From the NCBI RefSeq assembly GCF_016427535.1, contig NZ_JAELXV010000001.1:620001-684000 (forward strand): 64,000 nt of DNA, given 5' to 3'. The notes below the pieces were generated by a model. That model made no database searches. It saw nothing but the letters and a program-made list of their open reading frames with translations, and was not told where the DNA came from. This document shows positions 45,301-52,533 of the stretch, one piece after another. Source of the stretch: Hymenobacter sp. BT559. GTDB lineage: Bacteria > Bacteroidota > Bacteroidia > Cytophagales > Hymenobacteraceae. The translations under genes were made by a program, and so were the position numbers. The number at the start of each line of letters is the position of its first letter. Position 1 is the first letter of the stretch.

Positions 45301-47335
45301 CGCGGCGGCGCTTTACTGGCAGCGTTTCGCGCCCGAAACCCAGCGGGCCAGCTGGCAGCACCAGCTACACGGCATCGGGGTGCTGCTCCAAGTTTTTCCC
45401 GATGCGCAGGAGTTTAAAGGCCTGATGCAGGACTTGCAGCGCGCGGTAGACGAGTTTGCCACTAGTACCGGCCTCTTCACCCCAGAGGAAGTAGCCGAGG
45501 CCGGCGAGTACCTATTCTACGAATTGACGCGGGGCGAAACCTTCGTGGTGTCGGCCGAGGCGGCCGCGCTGTACGAGCAGTTTCAGCAGTCGCTGAAGGA
45601 GCGCCGTGCCACCGAGCAGTACGAGGCCTCGGTGGCCGCGCTGGCCGACCAGCCAGCCGCGCAGTTTCAGCTGGTGCAGCAGTGGGTAGGAGCGTTTGTG
45701 CGGGCGAATTCTAGCGCTGGTTACCCCACCCCCAGCCCCTCCCCTCCGGGAGAGGGGAGCCTGACGTCTAATGGCGTAAGTGGCAGTAGCACAATTAGCA
45801 ACAATGATAGTCGTCAGGCTCCCCCTCTCCCGGAGGGGAGGGGGCTGGGGGGTGGGGTCCCCACGCCCGCACTAACCGAAACCGCCCTCCTCCTCACCAC
45901 CTCCTACGACCCTGCCCGCGTCATCCGCACGCCCCTACGCGAAATCCTGACGGGCCTCCAAGGCACGCACCCGCGCATCGAGGACCGCAACTACCAGCTC
46001 GATTTCCCCGATTTCCGCCACCGCCTAGGGCACTACGCCCGCACGGTAGTGCCGCAATTCGAGGCGTTTCAGCACCTGAAAAAAGACTTGCTGGCCCGCG
46101 CTGCCGACGAGCTGCGCCTCGGCGAGTTTCGGCCCCGCGTGCTGGCGTCGTTTGTGCGCAACAAGCTCATTGATGAGGTGTATCTGCCGCTCATCGGGGC
46201 CAACCTGGCCAAGCAAATCGGCACGGCGGGGGCCGACAAGCGCACCGACCTTATGGGCCTGCTGCTGCTGGTGTCGCCGCCCGGCTACGGCAAAACCACC
46301 CTGCTCGAATACGTGGCCAACCGCCTAGGGCTGATTTTTATGAAAATCAACGGCCCAGCCATCGGCCACGCCGTCACGAGCGTAGACCCCGCCCAGGCCC
46401 CCAACTCCGGCGCCCGCGAAGAGTTGCTGAAGCTCAACCTAGCCTTCGAGATGGGCGACAACGTGATGATATATCTTGATGATATTCAGCACTGCAATCC
46501 CGAGTTTTTGCAGAAATTTATCTCGCTCTGCGACGCTCAGCGCAAAATCGAGGGCGTGTACCAGGGCCGCGCCAAAACCTACGATTTCCGGGGCCGCAAG
46601 GTGGCCGTGGTGATGGCTGGCAACCCCTACACCGAGTCGGGCGAGCAGTTCCGCATCCCCGATATGCTCGCCAACCGCGCCGATATCTACAACCTCGGCG
46701 ACATCATAGGCGATACCCGGCCCGCCTTCCTGCTCAGCTATATCGAAAACGCGCTGGTGGCTAACCCCACCCTGGCCCGCCTCGTGGCCAAAAGCCAGGC
46801 CGACGTGTACCCGCTGCTGCGCCTGGCCGAAACCGGCGACAGCACCGGCCTCACCTTCGAGGCCACCCACTCGCCCGCCGAAATCGCGGAGTACGTGGCC
46901 GTGCTGCAAAAGCTGCTGACGCTGCGCGACGTGGTGGCCCGCGTCAATGAGGAATACATCCGCTCGGCGGCCCAGGCCAACGACTACCGCACCGAGCCGC
47001 CCTTCAAGCTCCAAGGCTCGTACCGCAACATGAGCAAGCTGGCCGAAAAAGTCAGCCCCATCCAGAATGACGCCGAAATCCAGGCCCTACTCGCTACCCA
47101 CTACACCAGCGAAGCCCAGACCCTGACCAGCGGTACCGAAGCCAACTTGCTCAAGCTGCGCGAGCTGCTCGGCTGGCTCACCCCCGAAGAGGCTACCCGC
47201 TGGGCCGACATCAAAGCCACCTTCGCCCGCAACCTGCGCACCAGCAGCGGCGGCCAGCTGCTCCAGGTCCTCACCCAGCTAGAGAATATTTCCGGCGGCA
47301 TCGGCGGCATCCGCGAGGCGCTGGGGCGTGAGTAG
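42305..47335 (+). CDS. Giant AAA+ 'DNA repair ATPase' (DUF3686-type) with an in-frame palindromic insert
   Basis: 1676 residues. The N-terminal part (about 1-400) is beta-rich with repeats such as YLDNRSDHEYTYP and YRYFLFNTKL; 420-830 is mainly helical coiled coil; a mixed domain follows to about 1130. The C-terminal AAA+ module has Walker A PPGYGKTT (about 1323) and Walker B NVMIYLDDIQH (about 1390), then VAVVMAGNPYTESGEQFRIP with the sensor Asn. Family members are annotated as DNA repair ATPases, but direct evidence is lacking; its place behind PspA and flotillin suggests membrane remodelling. Residues about 1140-1185 are encoded by a family A inverted repeat and break the domain spacing. 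A 267-base copy of the 3' end lies at 51131. Confidence 0.85.
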   Translation: MEPTPQLEGGTYEILRARLQASATDLQGRLDKLNTERKAVFGAIDTHLLGTGRLTTVNNCVPWDMVAVGRRFIFGFNVVIGLKTETELADVFGVYQYENREFQPLGLEMLTNPQFLEEFRNLYRYYKNTQFVKFAVRGPHLFMVFRVGKSASDIKTFKWLLDEENDSLSYLDNRSDHEYTYPPQQEFVWKRATRDMQVPGKYPHISIEDKVFVETIGGDLTIKVENNTESGRGILAEPVADKDQSLDDSEIHYAVLDNLILLKIKPYQEPDYRYFLFNTKLRTAQRLDALAEACVLLPDSQGLIFPHGFYLQTGASKLFDNGLRNMQFEKRLASPNGEDFLYVFYNREDGTYLLLSYNLIAQRVDNPIICHGYALFEDGELCYFRADEEPKKHHTVQIWQTPYVAPDYELPVTQDSALYKLGNKEIVRAMAEVQEVLTLVGKEDSYAGLYLDLIKRTTTLADAYHWLRDPAAQALAEPLVAIQETATAAVDEFDKVRAIRKSTAETVQRVLGQADELRARIARMPDATEVNDYVRLLAELRATRGEVISLKELRYVDLPAVEKAAADLTDVSKQVAGQTVEFLLRPDALKPYAARVQAIADSVEKVQKVSEANEREKEANAVSSELELLIEVVGNLPMDDPTQTTRIIDSISTIYAGFNQIRAALKRRRQALAGTEAQAEFTAQLKLLEQALVNYLDLSDTPAKCDEYSTKLLVQLEELEGKFPDFDQFLTQLAERRETVYEAFESRKVSLVAARNQRASALAQSAERIIKAVQNRLGRLETLADINGYFAADMLVEKVRQTVQNLLDLGDTVKADELQSRLKTVKEDAVRQLKDRAELFTDGGQALKFGSYAFTVNTQPLDLTIVLRDGELHYHLTGTNFFQKLTDPAVLGARPVWDQAVASENPDVYRAEYLAWLVLQAAEHPRAAQADAPAVLSIEELAKLTSEELTTYVQHFMASRYAEGYLKGVHDADAALLLGALVRLTRTADLLRYPATVRAAAALYWQRFAPETQRASWQHQLHGIGVLLQVFPDAQEFKGLMQDLQRAVDEFATSTGLFTPEEVAEAGEYLFYELTRGETFVVSAEAAALYEQFQQSLKERRATEQYEASVAALADQPAAQFQLVQQWVGAFVRANSSAGYPTPSPSPPGEGSLTSNGVSGSSTISNNDSRQAPPLPEGRGLGGGVPTPALTETALLLTTSYDPARVIRTPLREILTGLQGTHPRIEDRNYQLDFPDFRHRLGHYARTVVPQFEAFQHLKKDLLARAADELRLGEFRPRVLASFVRNKLIDEVYLPLIGANLAKQIGTAGADKRTDLMGLLLLVSPPGYGKTTLLEYVANRLGLIFMKINGPAIGHAVTSVDPAQAPNSGAREELLKLNLAFEMGDNVMIYLDDIQHCNPEFLQKFISLCDAQRKIEGVYQGRAKTYDFRGRKVAVVMAGNPYTESGEQFRIPDMLANRADIYNLGDIIGDTRPAFLLSYIENALVANPTLARLVAKSQADVYPLLRLAETGDSTGLTFEATHSPAEIAEYVAVLQKLLTLRDVVARVNEEYIRSAAQANDYRTEPPFKLQGSYRNMSKLAEKVSPIQNDAEIQALLATHYTSEAQTLTSGTEANLLKLRELLGWLTPEEATRWADIKATFARNLRTSSGGQLLQVLTQLENISGGIGGIREALGRE
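45723..45858. repeat. Family A inverted repeat inserted in frame inside the ATPase gene
   Basis: Arms about 45723-45766 and 45812-45858 match each other with small length differences in the G/C runs, and match the intergenic element at 39105-39210. It is translated as a Pro/Gly/Ser-rich linker beginning YPTPSPSPPGEGSL and ending EGRGLGGGV, without a stop or frameshift, between the middle region and the AAA+ domain. Confidence 0.85.
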
Positions 47336-47344
47336 GGTAGCAGC

Positions 47345-47384
47345 ACCAGTGCCGGGCGGGACCTAGGGCTCACTCGGCACTGGT
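47345..47384. terminator. Bidirectional hairpin between convergent genes
   Basis: Arms 47345-47354 and 47375-47384 are perfect 10-base complements around a loop containing CCTAGG. It sits between the ATPase stop (47335) and the stop of the small helical gene (47394) read from the other strand, so it can end both transcripts. No T-tract is present. Confidence 0.55.
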
Positions 47385-47393
47385 ACAGGTGCC

Positions 47394-47852
47394 TTACTCC
47401 GCTACCAGCAGGGTTTGGGGGGCAGCTTGCTTTACGCGGCCCAGCAGCCAGTCGGTTTGGCGCTTGGTACGGGCGGCGCAGTAGGTGGCGCAGGCTTTCA
47501 GCTCTTCGTCGCGCAGCCCTAGGGCGGCCTGCCGGATGACCGTCCAGCACAGCTGCACTTGCTGGGTGAGCAGCCAGAGGTCGTGCAGGTCGCGCAGCAA
47601 GGCAAGCGCGCCGCTGCGGTTGCGGGCAAACAGGTCGCGCTTTAGCTTGTCGGGCTCGTCCTCTTTCTCTTCGGAGTATTTCTCGACAAAGCCCAGGATT
47701 TGGCCGTGGTGGTTGCGCGACCAGGCCGAAAACTTCTGGCATATCTGCTCGATGTCGGGCTCGTCGCGGTGTTTGTCGGCTACGTGCTCGAAGGCGCGGG
47801 TAAGCTGTTTTTCGCTGTCTTCGAGCAGGCCTAGGTAGGTGGCGAGGTGCAT
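47394..47852 (-). CDS. Small all-helical protein in operon with the molybdopterin oxidoreductase (unknown function)
   Basis: 152 residues, no signal peptide, no membrane segment. The sequence is predicted all-helical with many Glu, Gln and His (EKQLTRAFEHVADKHRDEP, WSRNHHGQILGFVEKYSEE), which would fit a four-helix bundle; the E/H spacing vaguely suggests metal binding, but I do not recognise a family. Cys occurs at positions in LCWTVIRQ and KACATYCAAR. It follows the oxidoreductase gene by 12 bases on the same strand, so it is probably its dedicated chaperone, maturation or electron-transfer helper. Function inferred from position only. Confidence 0.7.
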   Translation of the reverse strand: MHLATYLGLLEDSEKQLTRAFEHVADKHRDEPDIEQICQKFSAWSRNHHGQILGFVEKYSEEKEDEPDKLKRDLFARNRSGALALLRDLHDLWLLTQQVQLCWTVIRQAALGLRDEELKACATYCAARTKRQTDWLLGRVKQAAPQTLLVAE

Positions 47853-47864
47853 GGCGGGGCGGGC

Positions 47865-50174
47865 TTAGGCGTGAACTTTGCGCAGCTGAACGGCGGCGTA
47901 CTTGTAGTGGGGTTGCTTGCTCACCGGGTCCCACTCGGTCAGGGTCAGCTCGTTGGCGGCGCGGGGGCGGTCGGCCTGGTCCCAGTAGCCGTAGTGAAAC
48001 GGAATAAAGACCATCCCCGGCTCGATGCCGCCCACGCGGGCGGGCTCCAGCACGCGGCCGCGGCGCGAGGTCACCTCCACCATATCGCCCTCGCTGATGC
48101 CGTAGCGAGCGGCGTCTTCGGCGGCTAGCTGCACAAAGCTGTCGGGCGCAGCATCTTGCAGGGCTTTTGAGCGGCCGGTTTTGGTGCGGGTGTGGAAGTG
48201 AAACACCACGCGGCCCGTAGTGAGCCACAGCGAGTACTGCTCGTCGGGCTCCTCGTGGGGCGGCTCGTAGTCTACGCCGTGCAAGAAGGCGCGGCCGTCG
48301 GGGTTAATGGCTTGGTACTCTTCCTTGGAGCGGGGCGCGCCGGTTTCGAGGTCTTCGCCGTAGGTTTCGCAGTAGTCGGTGGCGGTGGCAAAAACGCCGT
48401 CTTCGTAGAGGTGCTTCTTGCCATCGGGAAACTCCTCGTTGCAGGGCCACTGAATGCCCGAGCCCTCGCTGAGCTTGGCGTAGCTCATGCCGGTGTAGTC
48501 GCAGGGGCGGCCGCGGGTGCACTCGCGCCAGGCGTTGAAAGCGTCTTCGGTGGTTTGCCAGGTGCTAGTGAGCAGCGGGGCGCCGTGCTGGTCACGGAAG
48601 CCCATGCGCCGCGAGTAGTCCACGAAAATATCGAAGTCGGAGCGGGCCTCACCAGGCGGGTTCACGGCCCTGTGCGAAATGTGCACCGTGCGGCCCACGT
48701 TGGTAAAGCAGCCGGTTTTCTCGCCCCAAATGGCGGCGGGTAGCACCACATCGGCATACTTCGTGGTTTCAGTCAAGAAGGCATCCTGCACCACGACAAA
48801 CAGGTCTTCCTTGGCTAAAATCTTGCGGGCCCGCGCCAGGTCGGGCAGCGATACCAGCGGGTTGGTGCCGCTAATCCAGAGCATTTTGATGGAGCCCGTT
48901 TCGCAGTAGCGCCAGATTTGCATGGCGTGGGTGGGCGGCGCCCAGTGCGGAATTTGGTCGGGGTGCACGTTCCAGAGGTCGGCCAACTCCTGAATGTGGG
49001 TTTCGTTGCCCCAGTTACGGAAGCCGGGCAGGTCGCCGTCGGCGCCGCACTCGCGGGTGTTTTGGGCCGTGGGCTGGCCATTCATCTGGTAGATGCCGCT
49101 GCCATCGTGCCCGAGCAGGCCGCGCAGCAGGTGTAGGTTGTTGACTTGCACGGCCGACGCTGTGGCTTGCATCGACTGGTACACGCCCTGCAATACGGTC
49201 GAGACCAGTGTTTTGCAAGTGCCTAGGATGTCGGCGGCGGCGCGCAGCTTGTCGGCCGGCACGCCGGTGAGGCGCTCCACGCGGTCGGGCGTCCACTTGG
49301 CCACTGTTGCCTTCAGCTCCTCAAAGCCTAGGGTGTGCGCCTCAATGTAGGCGTGGTTGAGGTGGCCGGCCTCGATAATGAGGTGCAGCAGGCCGTTCAT
49401 CACCGGGATGTTGGTGCCCACGCGGGGCGCCAGGTGCACGGTGGCGCGCTCGGCGGTGTAGGTGCGGCGCGGGTCTATCACGACCAACTTGGGCGGGTTG
49501 GGGCCGGCCAGCCGGTCGAGTATCCGCATCCAAAGCACCGTTTGCTGCGAGGCAATGTTGTGGCCCACGTGCAAAATGGCTTCCGTGCTATCGAGGTCGG
49601 CGTAGGAGCCGGGCTGCCCATCGGAGCCAAACGACGCTTTTAGGGCCGCTGCGGCCGTGGCCGTGCACAGGCGGGTGTTGCCGTCCATGTGCGGCGTACC
49701 TAGGCCGGCTTTGCCCACAATGGCCAGGGCATAGTACTCTTCCAGAAAGAGCTGGCCCGAGGTATAAAACCCAATGGAGCTGCTGGTGTGCTTGGCTATC
49801 AGGTCTTTCGACTTCTGCACAATCAGGCTCATGGCCTCTTCCCAGGTGGCTTCTTCGAGCTGCCCGTTGCGCCGGATAAGCGGTTTGGTGAGGCGGTCGG
49901 GGCTGTTGTTGGCCACCCAGCCGTGCAAGCCCTTAGGCCCTAGGCGGCCGTGGTTGACGCTGTCCACGGCCCGGCCGCGCACGCCCACAATGCGGCCGTC
50001 TTTCACCCCGATATCGACGCCGCAGCCGTTGGAGCACAGCACGCAGGCGCTCTGCACCCAGTGGTCGGGCGCCTCAGTGGTGTGCTCGTCTATGCGCGTG
50101 GGCCACTGCTCCTGGCCGTCAAAGCCGGTGCGGGGTCCCCAAATGTCGGTAATACTGTCGCGGGTTTCTGGCAT
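47865..50174 (-). CDS. Molybdopterin oxidoreductase (nitrate reductase / formate dehydrogenase-like)
   Basis: 769 residues from the ATG at 50174 (PETRDSITDIWGPRTGFDGQ); an upstream in-frame start at 50225 is unlikely. It has no Tat signal, so it is cytoplasmic. The N-terminal cluster motif is CVLCSNGC (about 43-50), but the fourth Cys expected in GRLC-KG is Gly (GRLGPKGLHGW). The Mo ligand appears to be Cys in TRLCTATAA (about 167). The C-terminal molybdopterin dinucleotide domain has SLWLTTGRVVFHFHTRTKTG and VEVTSRRGRV. The family includes assimilatory nitrate reductases, but no nitrite reductase or nitrate transporter genes are nearby, so the substrate is open. Confidence 0.85.
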   Translation of the reverse strand: MPETRDSITDIWGPRTGFDGQEQWPTRIDEHTTEAPDHWVQSACVLCSNGCGVDIGVKDGRIVGVRGRAVDSVNHGRLGPKGLHGWVANNSPDRLTKPLIRRNGQLEEATWEEAMSLIVQKSKDLIAKHTSSSIGFYTSGQLFLEEYYALAIVGKAGLGTPHMDGNTRLCTATAAAALKASFGSDGQPGSYADLDSTEAILHVGHNIASQQTVLWMRILDRLAGPNPPKLVVIDPRRTYTAERATVHLAPRVGTNIPVMNGLLHLIIEAGHLNHAYIEAHTLGFEELKATVAKWTPDRVERLTGVPADKLRAAADILGTCKTLVSTVLQGVYQSMQATASAVQVNNLHLLRGLLGHDGSGIYQMNGQPTAQNTRECGADGDLPGFRNWGNETHIQELADLWNVHPDQIPHWAPPTHAMQIWRYCETGSIKMLWISGTNPLVSLPDLARARKILAKEDLFVVVQDAFLTETTKYADVVLPAAIWGEKTGCFTNVGRTVHISHRAVNPPGEARSDFDIFVDYSRRMGFRDQHGAPLLTSTWQTTEDAFNAWRECTRGRPCDYTGMSYAKLSEGSGIQWPCNEEFPDGKKHLYEDGVFATATDYCETYGEDLETGAPRSKEEYQAINPDGRAFLHGVDYEPPHEEPDEQYSLWLTTGRVVFHFHTRTKTGRSKALQDAAPDSFVQLAAEDAARYGISEGDMVEVTSRRGRVLEPARVGGIEPGMVFIPFHYGYWDQADRPRAANELTLTEWDPVSKQPHYKYAAVQLRKVHA

Positions 50175-50670
50175 ACTAGCGGGGCGCAGCACGAATGGCC
50201 GCCGCCTGCCGCCCGGCACACGCAACGACCAGCCCGGCCGGTGGCGCAGGCGGCCCCAACCCAGGCAAGATGGGCCGTACTACGGGAGTTCAAGCAAAAA
50301 AGTGGAGGCTTTTTCGCTTTATTTTAATGAAGAATAGATGAACGCAAGTGGCTCACCAACAGTCAAAAATGCAACTTGCTTAACCTCCGTAAGTTCCTAT
50401 TCCTAGGTTGTTGTTGCCGAGGCCAACAGTTAGGCTGGTAACAGCCCTATTTTCGCCCGCCACTTGCGAACCAGCGGCGGCCTACTGTTCTAGGACCTCA
50501 CGTAGCTAAAACGTGTTACCGGCAGGTTTGGGGAATACGGGAGGTGCTGGGGCAGGGGAGAGGTTAATGTGACCTAGGGAAGCAAAAGCCGCCATTCGGA
50601 ATGGCAGCAGCGTTGGTTAGCAGTTGCCGCTCGCCCGCCACCCCGCGCCCGGTGCTACTTTCGCGGCCCT
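50175..50670. other. Divergent intergenic region
   Basis: About 500 bases between the oxidoreductase (minus) and the acetyltransferase (plus). I see no RNA gene or clear riboswitch. A TACTTTCG box at 50656-50663, eight bases before the acetyltransferase ATG, resembles the TAnnTTTG element and would give a very short leader, but no TTTG partner lies at the right distance. Confidence 0.5.
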
Positions 50671-51120
50671 ATGACCCTGCACTGGACTACCAAACCCTTC
50701 GAGGCCCTCACCCTGGCCGAACTCTATGCCCTGTTGCAGCTGCGCAGCGAAGTCTTCGTAGTGGAGCAAACCTGCGCGTTTCAGGATATTGATGGGCACG
50801 ACCAGGCCGCCTACCACCTGCTGGGCTACACCGCCGCGGGCGAGCTGGCGGCCTATGCGCGCCTGTTTGAGGCCGGCCGCAGCTACGACCAAGCCAGCAT
50901 CGGGCGGGTCGTGACGTCGCCGCGCCACCGGGGCGCCGGCCTGGGCCGCGAGCTGCTGCGCCAGGCTATCGGGCAGTGCGAGGCGCTATTTGGGGTGCAG
51001 CCCATCAAGATTGGGGCGCAGCAGTACCTGCGGGCGTTCTACGAAAGCTTCGGCTTCGTGGCAGACGACGAGGGCTACCTAGAAGACGGTATTCCGCACG
51101 TGCACATGGTGCGGCCCTAG
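50671..51120 (+). CDS. GNAT family N-acetyltransferase (ElaA-like)
   Basis: 149 residues, the usual length of ElaA (about 150). Typical ElaA features: LYALLQLRSEVFVVEQTCAFQDIDGHD near the start, GRVVTSPRHRGAGLGRELLRQAI for the acetyl-CoA pyrophosphate loop (R/Q-x-x-G-x-G/A), and the C-terminal YLRAFYESFGFV and EDGIPHVHM. It transfers acetyl from acetyl-CoA to an unknown small molecule or protein. Its stop is 10 bases before the duplicated ATPase fragment, and it lies between the two copies of that sequence, so it may have arrived with the oxidoreductase genes. Confidence 0.92.
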   Translation: MTLHWTTKPFEALTLAELYALLQLRSEVFVVEQTCAFQDIDGHDQAAYHLLGYTAAGELAAYARLFEAGRSYDQASIGRVVTSPRHRGAGLGRELLRQAIGQCEALFGVQPIKIGAQQYLRAFYESFGFVADDEGYLEDGIPHVHMVRP

Positions 51121-51130
51121 TAGCCAGCGC

Positions 51131-51397
51131 GACGCCGAAACCCAGGCCCCGTTCGCCACCCACTACACCAGCGAAGCCCAGACCCTGACCAGCGGCACCG
51201 AAGCCAACCTGCTCAAGCTGCGCGAGCTGCTCGGCTGGCTCACCCCCGAAGAGGCTACCCGCTGGGCCGATAGCAAAGCCACCTTCGCCCGCAACCTGCG
51301 CACCAGCAGCGGCGGCCAGCTGCTCCAGGTCCTCACCCAGCTAGAGAATATCTCCGGCGGCATCGGCGGCATCCGCGAGGCGCTGGGGCGGGAGTAG
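51131..51397 (+). pseudogene. Partial duplicate of the 3' end of the giant AAA+ ATPase gene
   Basis: The 267 bases align without gaps to 47069-47335, the last 88 codons and stop of the ATPase gene, with about a dozen differences, and still read in frame (THYTSEAQTLTSG ... REALGRE). There is no start codon, and the fragment is out of frame with the acetyltransferase gene just upstream, so it should not be expressed. Weak identity may begin a few bases earlier, at about 51124. Confidence 0.92.
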
Positions 51398-51399
51398 TT

Positions 51400-51407
51400 T
51401 ATCTTTG
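51400..51407 (+). promoter_or_regulatory. TAnnTTTG box immediately before the RecF-like ATPase gene
   Basis: TATCTTTG matches the Bacteroidota -7 element exactly and ends 4 bases before the ATG at 51412, which would give a leaderless or near-leaderless transcript. No good TTTG partner is found 19-20 bases upstream, because that sequence is the duplicated ATPase fragment. Confidence 0.4.
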
Positions 51408-51411
51408 AGCT

Positions 51412-52533
51412 ATGCTAAAACGCCTTCATTTACAGAATTTCACTGTCTTTGCCGACGCCGAATTTGAGTTCGGGCCGGGACTGAATGTGCTCGTTGGGAC
51501 CAATGGGACCGGTAAAAGTCACGTGTTGAAGGTGGGGTACGTTGCAGAAGATACTAGATTTAGTGTAGGTAAAGATTCTGCTTACGGCCACTCTACCACA
51601 CAACTAATAAATTCGACTGTTTGGACAGTGGTATTTAGAAAGTCGTTATTGGATGTGTTTCGATTGAAAGAAGTAGCGCCTTTTATAAAATGGAAAGCAA
51701 AAACTAATTCTGAAATTGAAATTGATTTTATAGATGATGAGCAACTACTTGTTAGTCTAACCCCAGCAACTGAGGAAGCAGATAGAAAAACAGCTAGTAT
51801 AAAAGTTTCTGCTGCCTCTGCACCCATAGATAATTCGTTGCGTCCAGTATTTATTCCAGCAAAAGAAATTCTGACACTGAGCTGGATGCTTCCCGCATCA
51901 GAGCAGTTAATTGCTCCCATAGAAAAGAACTATTTAGACCTTCTTAATCAACTAAGACTCTTACCGCTTCGCAAATCTGAAGCCGCTCCAGCTATTCAAG
52001 CATTAACTGATATAGTGGGAGGGGAAGTAAAGGAGCAGGGAGATGAGTATTATTTAGTTGATACAACCGGTCGGCAAATAGCTATAGGTATGGTTGCCGA
52101 AGGACTACGCAAATTCGGTACGCTACAGAAGCTATTGGCAAACGGCAGCTTAACCAAAAACACTACACTCTACTGGGACGAGCCCGAAGCAAACCTAAAT
52201 CCCTCTCTGCTTCGAAAGCTTGCCGCTGTTCTCGCCGAATTGGCCCGTCAAGGCTTTCAAATAATCCTCGCCACCCATAGCACAGATTTGCTCAAGGAAT
52301 TTCATATTCTCTCGCGGCAAAAAGATGCTGAGTCACTGCCCATAAAATACTTCGGCCTGAACGCTAAACCAGGTGAGGCGACGACAATAGTTACGACTGA
52401 TAATTTCGAGCACCTGCCCGACGTGGTAGCGCTGGAAGTGGAATTAAAGCAAGCGGATGAGTTAGAGGAAATTTTTATCCGCGAAGACCGGGAGTACTAT
52501 GCCAACCATCCAGGAGAACAACCTAGCCTTTGA
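51412..52533 (+). CDS. RecF/SMC-like AAA ATPase (OLD-type, overlapping a putative nuclease gene)
   Basis: 373 residues. ABC-ATPase fold of the RecF/SMC kind: KRLHLQNFTVFADAEFEFGPGLNVLVGTNGTGKS with Walker A GTNGTGKS (about 30-37), a shortened middle without long coiled coil, and Walker B TTLYWDEPEANLNPSLL with the LATHSTDLL H-loop His. The downstream gene overlaps it by 35 bases (52499-52533), so the two proteins are made together. Bases from about 51540 to 52130 are clearly AT-richer than the surroundings, while both ends look like the host, suggesting a transferred or mosaic gene. Such ATPases paired with small nucleases are common in phage-defence pairs; that role is inferred. Confidence 0.82.
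   Translation: MLKRLHLQNFTVFADAEFEFGPGLNVLVGTNGTGKSHVLKVGYVAEDTRFSVGKDSAYGHSTTQLINSTVWTVVFRKSLLDVFRLKEVAPFIKWKAKTNSEIEIDFIDDEQLLVSLTPATEEADRKTASIKVSAASAPIDNSLRPVFIPAKEILTLSWMLPASEQLIAPIEKNYLDLLNQLRLLPLRKSEAAPAIQALTDIVGGEVKEQGDEYYLVDTTGRQIAIGMVAEGLRKFGTLQKLLANGSLTKNTTLYWDEPEANLNPSLLRKLAAVLAELARQGFQIILATHSTDLLKEFHILSRQKDAESLPIKYFGLNAKPGEATTIVTTDNFEHLPDVVALEVELKQADELEEIFIREDREYYANHPGEQPSL

Noticed and set aside
47101..48228. 375-codon open frame on the minus strand across the ATPase and oxidoreductase gene ends
   Set aside because: It is very Arg/Pro/Ala-rich, overlaps three genes that have clear families, and has no domain or start context of its own. It is the antisense or alternate-frame shadow of GC-rich coding sequence.
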